64,000 nt of DNA from Promethearchaeota archaeon (GTDB taxonomy: Archaea; Asgardarchaeota; Lokiarchaeia; Sigyniarchaeales; SOKP01), in contig JAUWGH010000001.1 in NCBI GenBank assembly GCA_030606485.1, positions 62,001-126,000 on the forward strand, given 5' to 3'. Position 1 is the first letter of the stretch, and each line of letters opens with the position of its first letter. A model generated the notes under the pieces. That model did not search any database, was not told the DNA's origin, and saw only the letters and a list, made by a program, of their open reading frames with translations. This document shows, one piece after another, positions 1 to 9,307 of the stretch. The position numbers and the translations under genes are program-made.

Positions 1-268
1 ACGGGCATATGTTTTCATCAATATGCTGGAGTTTACAAGGACAATAAGGAGCTCCTTCTTCTCCAATGAAATGATTCTGTCCCTTCAATAATGCATAAAC
101 TTTTTTCTCTTCGTTCAATTTTATTTTAAAATTTCTCACTTTAAATATTCTCTCAATGATTCGACCATTCTCTAACTGAATGTTAAATTTAAATTCCATT
201 TTTTCATCTTTAAAAGCAGTATTATAAACGTCAACAAACTTTTGACAGTCTTCAAATGTTTTAACCAT
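1..268 (-). CDS. Partial CPC-motif redox protein, ferredoxin-thioredoxin-reductase-like
   Basis: The gene runs off the left edge; only the N-terminal 89 codons are present, starting at the ATG at 268-266. The visible part is a small alpha/beta-looking domain followed by a cysteine motif, YCPCKLQHIDENICP, near residues 76-89. A CPC followed about ten residues later by another CP is the hallmark of the catalytic subunit of ferredoxin-thioredoxin reductase and related archaeal disulfide reductases, which bind a 4Fe-4S cluster beside a redox disulfide. The remaining cysteines would lie outside the window, so the family call is an inference from this motif alone. It could also be an unrelated zinc- or Fe-S-binding protein. 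Confidence 0.5.
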   Translation of the reverse strand, partial: MVKTFEDCQKFVDVYNTAFKDEKMEFKFNIQLENGRIIERIFKVRNFKIKLNEEKKVYALLKGQNHFIGEEGAPYCPCKLQHIDENICP

Positions 269-370
269 ATTTTCTCACTTATTATTGTTCTTAATTAATT
301 AACAATGCGATTTCTTCATTTTATATTTTTTCCTTATTAATTAAAAACGCTTCTTTTATTTTAAAACGCT

Positions 371-958
371 TTATGAATTTTCAATTTGTTTCAATTTCTT
401 ATATTCATACATATGTATGCTTAAAAAGAAGAAATAAATAATAAAGAAATACCAAAATTCACTTGCAAGAAAAAGATTTAATAAAATCATTAAAATAAAA
501 ACAAGAATTTCTAAAATTTTACAGAATTTATTATTATAATATCTAAAAACAAAAAAAGAATGCGCTACTTTATATTTTGAAAGAATTTCCTCCATATTTT
601 TCATATCTTCTGATGAAATTAATAATTTTAATCCAATTGTTTTTCCGGTATAGAATAAATTTGTACCCCAATCAAATGTATCAAAGAAAATATGTATCAA
701 GTAAGCAATTCCACATAATATCAATAAAAGATTGAAAATAATAATTCCCAATATTAAAATTATGATACCTGGCCAGATGGAGTGTGTAATAAGATTTCTG
801 TGATTATGATCTTTTGCATATTTTGAAAAAACAATATCAAAATCTATAATAAATGCACAAAAAATAATCATAAAAAATTCAAATAAATTAATCTGAAGAA
901 AGAAGTGGCTAATCGAGGCAATTATTACTCCAATGGCGTAATGTACATTTATATGCAT
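371..958 (-). CDS. Membrane-bound metal-dependent hydrolase-like protein (YdjM/DUF457-like)
   Basis: A 195-residue polytopic membrane protein with about four to five hydrophobic segments. Conserved-looking polar residues sit in the pattern IDFDIVF (about residues 38-44) and HRNLITHSIW (about 53-62), with a later HIFFDTFDWG (about 89-98). This D-x-D, HR-x3-THS, H-x3-D arrangement is typical of the YdjM/LexA-regulated DUF457 family of inner-membrane putative metal-dependent hydrolases. The substrate is unknown. It stands alone on the minus strand between the partial redox gene and the PfkB kinase. Confidence 0.6.
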   Translation of the reverse strand: MHINVHYAIGVIIASISHFFLQINLFEFFMIIFCAFIIDFDIVFSKYAKDHNHRNLITHSIWPGIIILILGIIIFNLLLILCGIAYLIHIFFDTFDWGTNLFYTGKTIGLKLLISSEDMKNMEEILSKYKVAHSFFVFRYYNNKFCKILEILVFILMILLNLFLASEFWYFFIIYFFFLSIHMYEYKKLKQIENS

Positions 959-1017
959 AACTGTTCATTAAAAAATAATCGTTTTATGATTTTTTTTGGA
1001 TTAATTTTAGTTTTCAA

Positions 1018-2001
1018 TTAGATATATTTTCTATTTTTCATTCGTTTTAAAACCATTTCCTTGGATTGGAACCCTTTCGGTCCTTTCATTTCAACTAAAT
1101 AAGAAGATGCAGCAGAAGCAAAATAACCTGCATTTTTTATTGATTCCCAATCTTTCGAAGATTTTAAAAATTCATACATAAAAACAGACATATAGGCATC
1201 TCCAGCACCTGTTTCATCTACAACAAGATTAGATCTAAATGCAGGGATTTTAATTATTTTCTCTCCTTTTCTTGCAATTAATGAGCCTTTTTCACCAAGA
1301 GTAGTAATTATTAACGAATCATTCATTGTTAATTTATTAATTGATTTAATAGGATCTTTTATTCCTGAAAGTGTCCTCATCTCTTCCTCGGAACCTTTTA
1401 AAATCAGATTGTCATTAATTAAATCACTTATATATGAAATCTTTTTGTTGAAACTTTTATCATATTTTAATGATATTTTCCCAGAATTATCAATTTTTCT
1501 GATAAATCCTTGGAGATCAATGGCAACATAAGAATTCTTCAAATTTTTTACTAAATTTTCTATGTATTCAATATCTATTTCATTACATAATGTGCATAAG
1601 AGAATGGCATCTGGATTTTTTGAAATATAATTTAATGGAAAATTCTTAAAATTGAGATTAGGGCTTTTAGAAATTAAGGTCAAATTTCTGGTATGATTAA
1701 AATAATTTAAAACAAAATTTGTATTTTTTGAATGGCTCCATGATATACCATCTAGATTAATATTTCTTTCTAGAAATTCTCTCAGAAATTCCTTTTTGAA
1801 ATTTATACTTCCTAAATTTGAAACTATTCCAATCCAAGCATCACTAGTATATGTATCTAAAGCGAGTGATCCATATGTAACTCCACCTCCAACGGTTTGC
1901 ATGCTATCCTGATTGAATCTAATAATTTTATCTAATGCAAAATGCCCGCAAAAAATAAATGTGAGTTTTTCCTTTGAGTCAAAGTTTTTTGAATTATTCA
2001 T
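1018..2001 (-). CDS. PfkB-family carbohydrate/nucleoside kinase
   Basis: A 327-residue ribokinase-fold kinase that should transfer the gamma-phosphate of ATP to a sugar or nucleoside hydroxyl in the cytoplasm. The first PfkB signature appears as GGGVTYGSLAL (about residues 38-48) and the second as DETGAGDAYMSVF (about 262-274), where the Asp of GAGD is the catalytic base and the glycines form the anion hole. Length is normal for the family. The protein lacks any feature that tells me the substrate. It is a single gene, followed on the same strand by a membrane protein and preceded by a coiled-coil gene about 50 bases away, so an operon is possible but not shown. Confidence 0.85.
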   Translation of the reverse strand: MNNSKNFDSKEKLTFIFCGHFALDKIIRFNQDSMQTVGGGVTYGSLALDTYTSDAWIGIVSNLGSINFKKEFLREFLERNINLDGISWSHSKNTNFVLNYFNHTRNLTLISKSPNLNFKNFPLNYISKNPDAILLCTLCNEIDIEYIENLVKNLKNSYVAIDLQGFIRKIDNSGKISLKYDKSFNKKISYISDLINDNLILKGSEEEMRTLSGIKDPIKSINKLTMNDSLIITTLGEKGSLIARKGEKIIKIPAFRSNLVVDETGAGDAYMSVFMYEFLKSSKDWESIKNAGYFASAASSYLVEMKGPKGFQSKEMVLKRMKNRKYI

Positions 2002-2050
2002 TAACCCATCAAAATAATTAATTTTTTTTTAAAAAAATAATTAATATCTT

Positions 2051-2977
2051 TTATGATCTTAATTTGGAAATCATTTCATCTTTCTTTTTAACTTCAGATT
2101 TTAATTTATTAATCTTTTTTTGTAAATCCTCGATCAATCCAGCAGGAGCTTCAACTCCTGAACTAACAGTAGTGGAAGCCTCAGTTTGTTTTGAATCAAG
2201 TTGCAGAATAATTGTTTCCTTTTCTTTTAATTGTTCTTCAAGTTCTAAAATTTTATTTGGATCTTTTGAAGTTAATTGAACAGACTCTAATTCCTTTAAT
2301 TTCTGTAATAATCTGTCATTTTTATTTTCAAGTTCTGTAATTCGCTCCAAGGCTGCTTCTTGTCCTTGAATTGACTTTAAATTTCTAAAATCTGCTTCGA
2401 GTCTCTCTGTATATTTTTTGCTTATATTTAATTTGTCTTGTAAATCTTTGCATAATACATTTAAAGAAGCAGATGTTTCAACAACAGGGGTTGGTGCTTC
2501 CGTAATAACCTTGGCAGCTTCTAATTTTTTAATTTGATTTCTTAATTCATTATTAAGATTTGTAAGTTCTGCTATTTGGCTATTTTTTTGCAGAAATTCT
2601 TGTCTAAAATTATTTAATTGTGATTGATCACTTAAGACTGAAGTACTGACCTTTAGTTTCATAATAGAAATTTCATTTTCTCTTTCCTTTATAATATTGT
2701 GTGCATATTTTAATGCATTTTCTTTTTCTTCTAATTCTCTTCTTAATATATTTACTTGCGGTGGCAATTGAGGGATATCACTTTTCTTTTGAGTTTCTAA
2801 AAAAGATACATGGTCTTTTAAATTTTTAATTACATTCTCTGCCTCACTTAATAATTCTACATTCTTCATTATTTTCTGTTTTAATTCTTCGTTTTCTTTA
2901 GTAAGTTGGTTAAATTCAGTCGTTATTTCAGTTAATCTGTCAATAATCCCGGCAACACGATTATCTTTTTCTGCCAT
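2051..2977 (-). CDS. Long coiled-coil protein of unknown function
   Basis: A 308-residue, highly charged protein that is almost entirely predicted coiled coil: heptad-like Leu/Ile spacing runs through most of the length, with one proline-rich break near residues 69-75 (DIPQLPPQV) and two Thr/Ser/Pro/Val-rich linkers (about 160-172 and 265-280). There is no catalytic motif, signal peptide or membrane segment. I do not recognise a specific family; such proteins are common in Asgard archaea and could be scaffolds. Weak plus-strand open frames over the same DNA are judged shadows because this frame shows consistent heptads. Confidence 0.75.
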   Translation of the reverse strand: MAEKDNRVAGIIDRLTEITTEFNQLTKENEELKQKIMKNVELLSEAENVIKNLKDHVSFLETQKKSDIPQLPPQVNILRRELEEKENALKYAHNIIKERENEISIMKLKVSTSVLSDQSQLNNFRQEFLQKNSQIAELTNLNNELRNQIKKLEAAKVITEAPTPVVETSASLNVLCKDLQDKLNISKKYTERLEADFRNLKSIQGQEAALERITELENKNDRLLQKLKELESVQLTSKDPNKILELEEQLKEKETIILQLDSKQTEASTTVSSGVEAPAGLIEDLQKKINKLKSEVKKKDEMISKLRS

Positions 2978-3020
2978 AATAATTATAAAATAGTCTTTTA
3001 TTTTAAAAAAAGTTTAATTT

Positions 3021-3596
3021 TTAGTATATGTTTTCAATATTTTTGTTCTTATTGATTAAATATCCGAATAATAATCCAAAAAGTCCACCAAACAAATGTG
3101 CCCAAATATTAATCTCAGGTCCTATTGATTGAAATAAAAAAAACATTAAATAGATTGCTCCAAATAGTACTGCACTTTTATCATATCTTATATAACTCAT
3201 TATAGCAGCACCAATTAGGCCAAAAACACAACCAGATGCACCTAAACTAATGACATTTAAAGGTAAAAGAAATAGACTAAATAGGTTTCCAATAAAACCG
3301 GACATTAAGTAAATCACAATATATTCAATTCTACGATAATTTGATTCTATTCCAATGCCAAAAAGAAAGAGAAAAATCATATTATTAAAAAGATGCAATA
3401 AATCAGCATGCAAAAACATTGCTGTAAAAAGCCGATAAACTTCTCCCTCATAAACGTTTACATTGATTTGAGAGAGTAATATTACATAATCTTGTCCAAG
3501 TCCAACATTTATTATAAAATAAGCCATTACATTAATAGTTATTAAAACTAGAGTAATTCTAGCTTTTTTTATTGATTCTTCGTCTATAACTAGCAT
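3021..3596 (-). CDS. Rhomboid family intramembrane serine protease
   Basis: A roughly 190-residue membrane protein with six hydrophobic helices, matching the minimal six-TM rhomboid core. The catalytic serine lies in LGASGCVFGLIGA and the catalytic histidine in the last helix (WAHLFGGLFGLLFG); the loop-1/helix-2 signature HADLLHLFNNMIFLF is also present. Rhomboids cleave helices of membrane proteins inside the bilayer. I place the start at the ATG ending at 3596; a TTG at 3617 immediately after the stop of the upstream MEMO1-like gene would add seven residues and give tight translational coupling. The pairing with the MEMO1-like gene suggests co-transcription, with no obvious functional reason. 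Confidence 0.9.
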   Translation of the reverse strand: MLVIDEESIKKARITLVLITINVMAYFIINVGLGQDYVILLSQINVNVYEGEVYRLFTAMFLHADLLHLFNNMIFLFLFGIGIESNYRRIEYIVIYLMSGFIGNLFSLFLLPLNVISLGASGCVFGLIGAAIMSYIRYDKSAVLFGAIYLMFFLFQSIGPEINIWAHLFGGLFGLLFGYLINKNKNIENIY

Positions 3597-3617
3597 TTTA
3601 ATTGCGTTTAAATTCAA

Positions 3618-4529
3618 TTATATCTTCATAATCCCTGAAAAATACCCTACACTATACTCACACGATCCAGTTCCCCCTCCCTTGGCATAACTTGTGTAAT
3701 ATTTTAATACTTCAGGAGTTTTTACATCTAAATTATTACAGATTAGCATTAAAGTAGTTATTGTTTGAGGTCCGCACACTGTTGTTGCTCTAGCGTGATT
3801 AAAAACCTTTTCAGGATTATTCTCCTTAAAACTATCCATAACTTTTTGATCTTTAACCCTCATATCTTCTAAATCTTTTCCTGGGTTCATAGTATCTCTT
3901 GGTTGCTTATGGGTCATGTCAGAAGAAGCAATTACAACGATATCTTTTTTTTCTGACTTAATAACGGTTGCAATATCAACTGCGATATTATTTAATACTT
4001 CAAAATTCATAGAACCTATTGTGATGGGAACTAATTTAGATTTATTATCCGAACAGTAAACAATAAATGGCAATTGGACTTCAATGTTATGCTCACGACT
4101 ATGAGGGAACCCAAAATATGCCGATTGGTCGATTTTTATCGTATTGCTATTCTCTACAATCTTTTTCCCTAATTCCGAATCGATCTCAATATCACCCAAG
4201 GGAGTTTCCCAAAAACCTTCTTCCAATAAAGCAATCTCACTATAGCCTGTATGGGTTGTGCCTAAAACAATAACAGTATCAGGAATTTTCTCTTTAAATA
4301 AATTAAAAAATGTAAAAGATGCACAAGCAGCTGAATATACATATCCAGCATGAGGAGATATTCCTCCATAAATTGTTCTACTTTCTAGATTCTCACATTT
4401 AAAAGGCTTTCCTACACCAAAGTTTTTATCTAAAAAAGACTCTTCAATAATTCCTAATAGATCTGGCTTATAACGAGGATAAAATGAGCCTGCAACACAA
4501 GTTTTTCGTTTTAATACCATATTTTTCAC
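3618..4529 (-). CDS. MEMO1 family protein (AmmeMemoRadiSam system protein B)
   Basis: A 303-residue member of the MEMO family, related in fold to extradiol dioxygenases. Family features are visible from the start: the CVAGSFYP opening, HAGYVYS (about residues 66-72), LGTTHTGY, REHNIEVQLPFI and SSDMTHKQPRD, which supply the conserved histidines and acidic residues of the pocket. In archaea this protein often accompanies AMMECR1 and a radical SAM enzyme; neither is visible here. The physiological reaction is not settled. It directly abuts the rhomboid gene downstream. Two start Mets (4529 and 4520) are possible. Confidence 0.9.
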   Translation of the reverse strand: MKNMVLKRKTCVAGSFYPRYKPDLLGIIEESFLDKNFGVGKPFKCENLESRTIYGGISPHAGYVYSAACASFTFFNLFKEKIPDTVIVLGTTHTGYSEIALLEEGFWETPLGDIEIDSELGKKIVENSNTIKIDQSAYFGFPHSREHNIEVQLPFIVYCSDNKSKLVPITIGSMNFEVLNNIAVDIATVIKSEKKDIVVIASSDMTHKQPRDTMNPGKDLEDMRVKDQKVMDSFKENNPEKVFNHARATTVCGPQTITTLMLICNNLDVKTPEVLKYYTSYAKGGGTGSCEYSVGYFSGIMKI

Positions 4530-4693
4530 TATAAAATATAGAATTTTGTTTTTTATAATGATTATAAAAACGTTAATTTACATTTTAAACATTATTTATT
4601 TTATTTAAATAGGATATCATTTATATTCTATCTAATTTTACTTCTTCAGAAAAAAATTTGCTAACTTTACTCAATAAGATCGAAAAATATTAG

Positions 4694-4700
4694 TATAAAT
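4694..4700 (+). promoter_or_regulatory. Likely archaeal TATA box for endA
   Basis: TATAAAT preceded by AG and followed by AA, about 43 bases before the ATG at 4743. An initiation point some 25-28 bases downstream would give a very short leader, as is usual in archaea. Confidence 0.45.
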
Positions 4701-4742
4701 AAACTCTTAAAATAAATCAAATAATCAGATTTATGATTGTAT

Positions 4743-5336
4743 ATGGTAAAGGAAAACGCAATATCACTTGATGAAATCAAAGAAGAAGATATTCCAGAGG
4801 TTATCCCTGCGAAATTAATCAACTCAAGGGTAATTATCTTTAATTCACTATACGGTTCTTATTTATATGTGAATAATTTTTATGGAAGTCCATTGGGTAT
4901 AAATAAACCCAGATTGGAATATTATTCTAAACCTACGGAACTTTCATTAATTGAAGCACAATATTTGTTGGAATCAGGAAGAATCAGCATATTTGATGTA
5001 GAATTAAATAAAAACCTTACATCAGAAGAATTTTTTGAATTTGCTAAAAATAAACATAATATGTTCGAGGACAAATACAAAATCTATAAAGATTTAAGAG
5101 ATAAAGGATATGTTGTAAGACCAGCTCTGAAGTTTGGTGCAGATTTCGCGGTCTATAAGAAAGGACCTGGACTTGAGCATTCCCCATTTATTATTCAAGT
5201 ATTACGGAGTGACTCCAATATTTCAGCAATAGAATTAGTAAGGGCTGGGAGACTGGCGACATCGGTAAGGAAACGCTTCATTATTGCAAATCCGCAGACT
5301 AAAACATATTATGTTTTAAAATGGTTTAAACCTTAG
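4743..5336 (+). CDS. endA: tRNA-intron splicing endonuclease
   Basis: A 197-residue archaeal EndA that cuts the bulge-helix-bulge at tRNA exon-intron borders. The N-terminal domain is followed by the nuclease domain with the catalytic triad visible: Tyr in FGADFAVYKKGP (Y138), His in GLEHSPFI (H146) and Lys in SVRKRFIIA (K177), numbered from the ATG at 4743. The length fits the single-domain type that assembles as a homotetramer, or as a heteromer if a second subunit exists elsewhere. A TTG at 4737 in the same frame would add two residues; I prefer the ATG. The gene is monocistronic, with convergent DUF47 downstream. Confidence 0.92.
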   Translation: MVKENAISLDEIKEEDIPEVIPAKLINSRVIIFNSLYGSYLYVNNFYGSPLGINKPRLEYYSKPTELSLIEAQYLLESGRISIFDVELNKNLTSEEFFEFAKNKHNMFEDKYKIYKDLRDKGYVVRPALKFGADFAVYKKGPGLEHSPFIIQVLRSDSNISAIELVRAGRLATSVRKRFIIANPQTKTYYVLKWFKP

Positions 5337-5379
5337 AAATTTTGCATTCCGTTAATTTAATGTTTTGTTAAAAATGTTG

Positions 5380-6015
5380 TTAGCTATATGCTATAATTCG
5401 AATTAAATCTGCAATATTTTCAATTAAATCAGCCATTTCTTCAATTTTCTGGACAGCTCCTTTTACTTTCAAAATAGTAATTACATCTAAATCAGTTGAA
5501 TCATATAAATAATTCTCAAAATCTCTATATTCTGAATCTATTTCATGTTCCAGCAAATGCAATTTTTTTGATGTATCAAATGCTTTCTCCCTTGGCCCCA
5601 ATAAGCTTTTAACTGCCAATGTTAATGCTTCTCCCATCTCTATAGATTTTTTTATGATGGAATTGATTCTTTTATTAATATTCTTAGAAAGTTTTTTATC
5701 AATATACAATATTCTATCTGTAAATTCATTTATATAATTTAAAATCCCATCAGTTTTTAGAACTAAATCCAATAATGTACTTAATCCTTGTGATTCTGCT
5801 TCAGCAAATTTTTTTATAATTCTTACTTTTAATTCATCCGCCTGTTCTTCTAAATTGTTTATTTCTTCTTTTTTTTCATTAATTTCTTTTTTATCTCTTG
5901 CTTCAGTCCATAATTTGTAAAATAAATGCATCTCTTTCATACTATTCATAGTAATTCTTACATGTTCTATTAGAATTTCAATTACTTGGTGTTTTAATTG
6001 ATTCAAGTATTCCAT
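5380..6015 (-). CDS. DUF47 family PhoU-like protein
   Basis: A 211-residue all-helical protein with the DUF47/PhoU layout: two three-helix units with acidic metal-binding helices (EEQADELKVRIIKKF and LLEHEIDSEYRDFE, with the family's E/D-x3-D pattern). DUF47 proteins are usually encoded beside a PiT-type phosphate transporter and are thought to modulate it. No transporter is adjacent here; the neighbours are EndA (convergent) and a DedA-like membrane protein (divergent), so the partner must be inferred elsewhere in the genome. Length is normal. Confidence 0.85.
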   Translation of the reverse strand: MEYLNQLKHQVIEILIEHVRITMNSMKEMHLFYKLWTEARDKKEINEKKEEINNLEEQADELKVRIIKKFAEAESQGLSTLLDLVLKTDGILNYINEFTDRILYIDKKLSKNINKRINSIIKKSIEMGEALTLAVKSLLGPREKAFDTSKKLHLLEHEIDSEYRDFENYLYDSTDLDVITILKVKGAVQKIEEMADLIENIADLIRIIAYS

Positions 6016-6055
6016 CCCATCAAAAATTTAGTGATTTGTCTAATAAATTAAAATC

Positions 6056-6064
6056 TATATAAAT
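6056..6064 (+). promoter_or_regulatory. Likely TATA box for the DedA-like gene
   Basis: TATATAAAT about 53 bases before the ATG at 6117, in the divergent gap between the DUF47 gene and the DedA-like gene. Position and sequence fit an archaeal TATA box; no experiment supports it. Confidence 0.4.
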
Positions 6065-6116
6065 CATGAAATTTACTCTTAAAAAAGTTTTTAAATTTTG
6101 AAAGAATCATAATTTT

Positions 6117-6920
6117 ATGTCTTTAGAAGAGAATGAAACGGCAGAAACTAGATGGAATGTTAAAACTTTCGCTTTTGCTGGATTGTTTATCACATTAGTA
6201 ATCATTTCTCTCTACTTATTATATCATATGTTTTTTGTAGATGAGACTTTTCTTTATACAATTGTAATCGAATGGTTTGTTAATCCAATTGCTGTGTTAG
6301 GATTTCTTGGAATCTTAATTTTTATCTTAATTATGGGAATTCAAGGTTTATTAGTACCTATACCTTCTGAAATAGTATTAGTAGCTACTGGAATGATCTG
6401 GGGGCTAATAGGAGGAGGTATTATGGGTATTATTGGATCAATGGTAGCAGCACTCTTATGTTTTTATATAAGCCGTAAAGGTGGAAGACCTTTAGCTGAA
6501 AAATTTGTTGGGGGAAAAGCTTTATTCCTAGCTGATAGATTTATTGAAAAATATGGGATGGGAACAATCATAGTGGCAAGATTTCTACCTTTTATAGCAT
6601 TTGATCCAATCAGTTATGCATCCGGGTTGGTCGATTTGGATGTGAAAAAATATTCAATAGGAACATTTATTGGTTCTATTCCAAGAGCTTTCTTCTACTC
6701 ATGGCTTGGAAGTATTTTATTTCCTCCTGGAATGAGTTTTCCAATTAATTTAGAAGATATACCTCTTGCAGAGTTAGAAGCTTATTCAGCTAATTTCAAT
6801 TTTCTTTTAGTAATAATATTGGGTGTCTTAGTAATACTTTTTGGCATTTATTACGTATTCTCAATATATCTAGAAAGAAAAGCTAAGATAAACCGTGAGA
6901 ATTCAAACGCAAAAGAGTGA
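6117..6920 (+). CDS. DedA/TVP38 family membrane protein (VTT domain)
   Basis: A 267-residue polytopic membrane protein. The VTT (SNARE-associated) core runs from about residue 70 to 200: the PIPSEIVLVATGMIWG re-entrant-like segment, glycine-rich helices, the charged loop FIEKYGMGTIIVARFLPFI with its conserved Arg in the second re-entrant loop, and GTFIGSIPRAFFYSWLG. Members act as lipid scramblases or help in membrane homeostasis. An acidic N-terminal tail precedes the first helix and a basic tail follows the last one. Single gene behind its own TATA box. Confidence 0.85.
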   Translation: MSLEENETAETRWNVKTFAFAGLFITLVIISLYLLYHMFFVDETFLYTIVIEWFVNPIAVLGFLGILIFILIMGIQGLLVPIPSEIVLVATGMIWGLIGGGIMGIIGSMVAALLCFYISRKGGRPLAEKFVGGKALFLADRFIEKYGMGTIIVARFLPFIAFDPISYASGLVDLDVKKYSIGTFIGSIPRAFFYSWLGSILFPPGMSFPINLEDIPLAELEAYSANFNFLLVIILGVLVILFGIYYVFSIYLERKAKINRENSNAKE

Positions 6921-7047
6921 AGATAAATGTTAAATTAATGAAATTATATATTATAATAAATCTCAAGAATATTATTAAATAAAATTAAAATTCCCCCTAA
7001 AAATAGATTTCAAATTTCCTCAAGGAAAATACAGTTAGAAATATAGG

Positions 7048-7830
7048 ATGGATGTAAGAAAAAAAAGTAATAAAAGTATTATTGGGCGCTGGAAACTATA
7101 CTGGGAAATTTCAGAAGTCGGTGCGATTGCTCGTCGATATTTTATTATGAACTTTACAGATGGTCTTTTAACAACGCTGGGAATTATAATTGGAATCTAT
7201 GTTTTATATATAAGAGATCAATCTCTATATTCAACAACTAATATCCTTATTTTACCTGGTATTGCTACAGCAATTGCTATGGGGGTTTCTGGCGTCTCTG
7301 GATCTCTCCTTTCTGAAGAAGCTGAAAGAGCAAAAATCAATTACGACTTGAGAAAAGCGATGGCAATATATCAAGAAAAAGATGATGATTCAGAGGATGA
7401 AGCAAGTGATCTGAATAAAAATGATCAAGTAAAAGAAGAAATATTGAAACATATGATTGGTTTAAGCCGAAAAGCGAAAGAAACCTATATTAAAAAACAA
7501 ATTAAGGTTGATTCAGACGAGAAATCTCATAAGAAAGAAAAGGATATTAATGAGAAAGCAGAAGATTTTGCTTCACGTATTTTGGCTATTATTAATGGAC
7601 TTTCTTCATTCTTAGGAGCATTACTAATGTTGACACCATTTTTTGTTAATCCCAATCTAATATATATACAATTCATAATTTCTTTTATCATAATAATTAT
7701 CACTGTATTCTTTTTAGCTCAATATTTAGCCAGACTGTCTAAGGGATCAGTAATTAAATATTTTATTCATTTCTTAGTAGCCATAATATTAACTATTTCT
7801 CTTACATTAACGATCGGTCAATTTACTTAA
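7048..7830 (+). CDS. VIT1/CCC1-like membrane transporter
   Basis: A 260-residue protein resembling the vacuolar iron transporter (VIT1/CCC1) group. The first helix carries NFTDGLLTTLGIIIGIYV, close to the family's N-x2-DG-x-LT-x-LGI pattern, and a second helix has GVSGVSGSLLSEEAERAK, the helix-to-acidic-domain junction. A long charged stretch (about residues 105-180) would correspond to the cytoplasmic metal-binding domain, followed by three C-terminal helices. The role is presumed divalent metal export or sequestration. Some Asgard relatives are diverged, so metal specificity is open. Single gene. Confidence 0.75.
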   Translation: MDVRKKSNKSIIGRWKLYWEISEVGAIARRYFIMNFTDGLLTTLGIIIGIYVLYIRDQSLYSTTNILILPGIATAIAMGVSGVSGSLLSEEAERAKINYDLRKAMAIYQEKDDDSEDEASDLNKNDQVKEEILKHMIGLSRKAKETYIKKQIKVDSDEKSHKKEKDINEKAEDFASRILAIINGLSSFLGALLMLTPFFVNPNLIYIQFIISFIIIIITVFFLAQYLARLSKGSVIKYFIHFLVAIILTISLTLTIGQFT

Positions 7831-7912
7831 ATAAGAAAGTTTTTATTCTCTTTTCAATTAATTCTAATTAATTTTTACGATTAATGAATAAATAACTCAT
7901 AATATTGATTGT

Positions 7913-8707
7913 ATGAAAACTGTAGGAATAGATATTGGGAGTTTATCTACAAAAATTCTATTATTGGAAAATAATGAGATTAAAAATTATAAAATCGCAA
8001 GATCCACTCATAATTTTCAAAAAATTGGTCATCAATTATTTGATCAAATAATGTCTGAAGAAAATTTACATAGGAAAGATGTTTTTATAATGAGCACTGG
8101 TTATGGACGGCATACTATTGATATTGCTGATCAAAAAGTTACTGAAATCACTGCTCATGCGAAGGGTGTATTATACTTTTTTCCAGATGCAACCTCTGTT
8201 ATTGATATTGGGGGCCAAGATTCCAAAGCAATCTTAATATCTTCAAAAACTAGGAGCCCTATTGACTTTCAAATGAATGATAAGTGTGCAGCTGGCACAG
8301 GACGCTTCTTAGAAGTTATGGCAAATGCTTTAGAGGTACCTATAGAAAAATTAGGTGATTTAGCATTAAGATCAAAAAAACCGGAATCTATCTCATCAAC
8401 TTGTACAGTATTCGCGGAGTCAGAAGTAATATCATTATTTGCACAAGGTGCTAAAAAAGAAGATATTGCAGCTGGTATCCACAAATCAATAGGTAGACGA
8501 GTGGCTTCAATGGCGAAAAGAATTGGAGTAAAGCCACAATTAATTTTTTGCGGAGGAGTTGCTAAAAACCCGGCAGTGAAGGTCTTCTTAGAAAAAGAAC
8601 TTGAGTTTAAGATTGAAATACCACAGTTTAATAATAATAACAATATGGATGCACCTCAGTTGACTGGAGCTTTGGGAGCCGCTTTAATTGCTCGAGAAAA
8701 AGTGTAA
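7913..8707 (+). CDS. 2-hydroxyacyl-CoA dehydratase activator (BcrA/BadF/BadG/HgdC ATPase)
   Basis: A 264-residue ASKHA-fold ATPase. Phosphate-binding GIDIGSLSTK opens the protein, VIDIGGQDSKAI is the second phosphate motif, and the two cysteines that hold a 4Fe-4S cluster between two subunits occur in NDKCAAGTGRF and SSTCTVFAESE; FCGGVAKN is the adenosine motif. Such activators use ATP to inject one low-potential electron into a two-subunit dehydratase during amino acid or aromatic acid fermentation. The dehydratase subunits are not in this window, so the gene is an orphan here. The first 60 residues match single-domain activators rather than the large fused forms. Confidence 0.92.
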   Translation: MKTVGIDIGSLSTKILLLENNEIKNYKIARSTHNFQKIGHQLFDQIMSEENLHRKDVFIMSTGYGRHTIDIADQKVTEITAHAKGVLYFFPDATSVIDIGGQDSKAILISSKTRSPIDFQMNDKCAAGTGRFLEVMANALEVPIEKLGDLALRSKKPESISSTCTVFAESEVISLFAQGAKKEDIAAGIHKSIGRRVASMAKRIGVKPQLIFCGGVAKNPAVKVFLEKELEFKIEIPQFNNNNNMDAPQLTGALGAALIAREKV

Positions 8708-8722
8708 AGCAGTAAAAATTTT

Positions 8723-9307
8723 TTATTTCTTGCCAAATAAATCGCTTGGCTTCATTAAATGTGGTTCTTCTTCTTCCTCCTTTTTCTTTTTCTTCTTCTT
8801 TTTCATACTATCTGGGACATACCCATAAATCTCACCCTCTTCTGCCTGTCCTGTCCCAGGAGGAGGTTGTAATTTTGGTCCACTTTGTGGGTAACTCATT
8901 CCAGCTGAGATTTGTTCTGCAACTGGTTGGGAAAAATCAATTGATACTTTTGGACCTTCTGCTGTAATAGTTTTTAATTCTCTCATAACATTCTCTAGAT
9001 TCATTGATTGAACGCTTTTATTCATAGTGTCCATTATTTCTTTTAATCTATGTGAGGTTTCACGTAATCCTTTTGGATTAATACCTGTCAATAAAGCATC
9101 TAGGCTTGTTTCAATAGTTTTATTCAAATCCATTAAAGAGTTTTGAACTTGTTTCCAATGTTCATTCATTTGATTTGCAATTGCCTTAATCATTTTAACT
9201 GTTTCATTCATAAAAGCTACATGACTTTCGTATCTTTCTGAATCCTTAGCACGCAAATCAGATATTATCATGATGAGTTTTCGAAGTTGTTCTTTATTTT
9301 CACTCAT
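8723..9307 (-). CDS. Helical protein with lysine/glutamate-rich C-terminal tail
   Basis: A 194-residue protein I do not recognise. Residues 1-115 are amphipathic helix with few glycines; residues 120-165 are Pro/Gly/Ser-rich and probably disordered; the end carries a run of eight to nine lysines followed by five glutamates and a short hydrophobic motif (HLMKPSDLFGKK). No membrane segment or catalytic motif is seen. The layout (helical domain, flexible linker, short terminal peptide) suggests an adaptor that docks onto another protein. It is convergent with the dehydratase activator, 15 bases apart. Confidence 0.7.
   Translation of the reverse strand: MSENKEQLRKLIMIISDLRAKDSERYESHVAFMNETVKMIKAIANQMNEHWKQVQNSLMDLNKTIETSLDALLTGINPKGLRETSHRLKEIMDTMNKSVQSMNLENVMRELKTITAEGPKVSIDFSQPVAEQISAGMSYPQSGPKLQPPPGTGQAEEGEIYGYVPDSMKKKKKKKKEEEEEPHLMKPSDLFGKK

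Noticed and set aside
2064-2279. Plus-strand 71-codon frame inside the coiled-coil gene
   Set aside because: Shadow: the minus-strand reading has consistent heptads along its full length.
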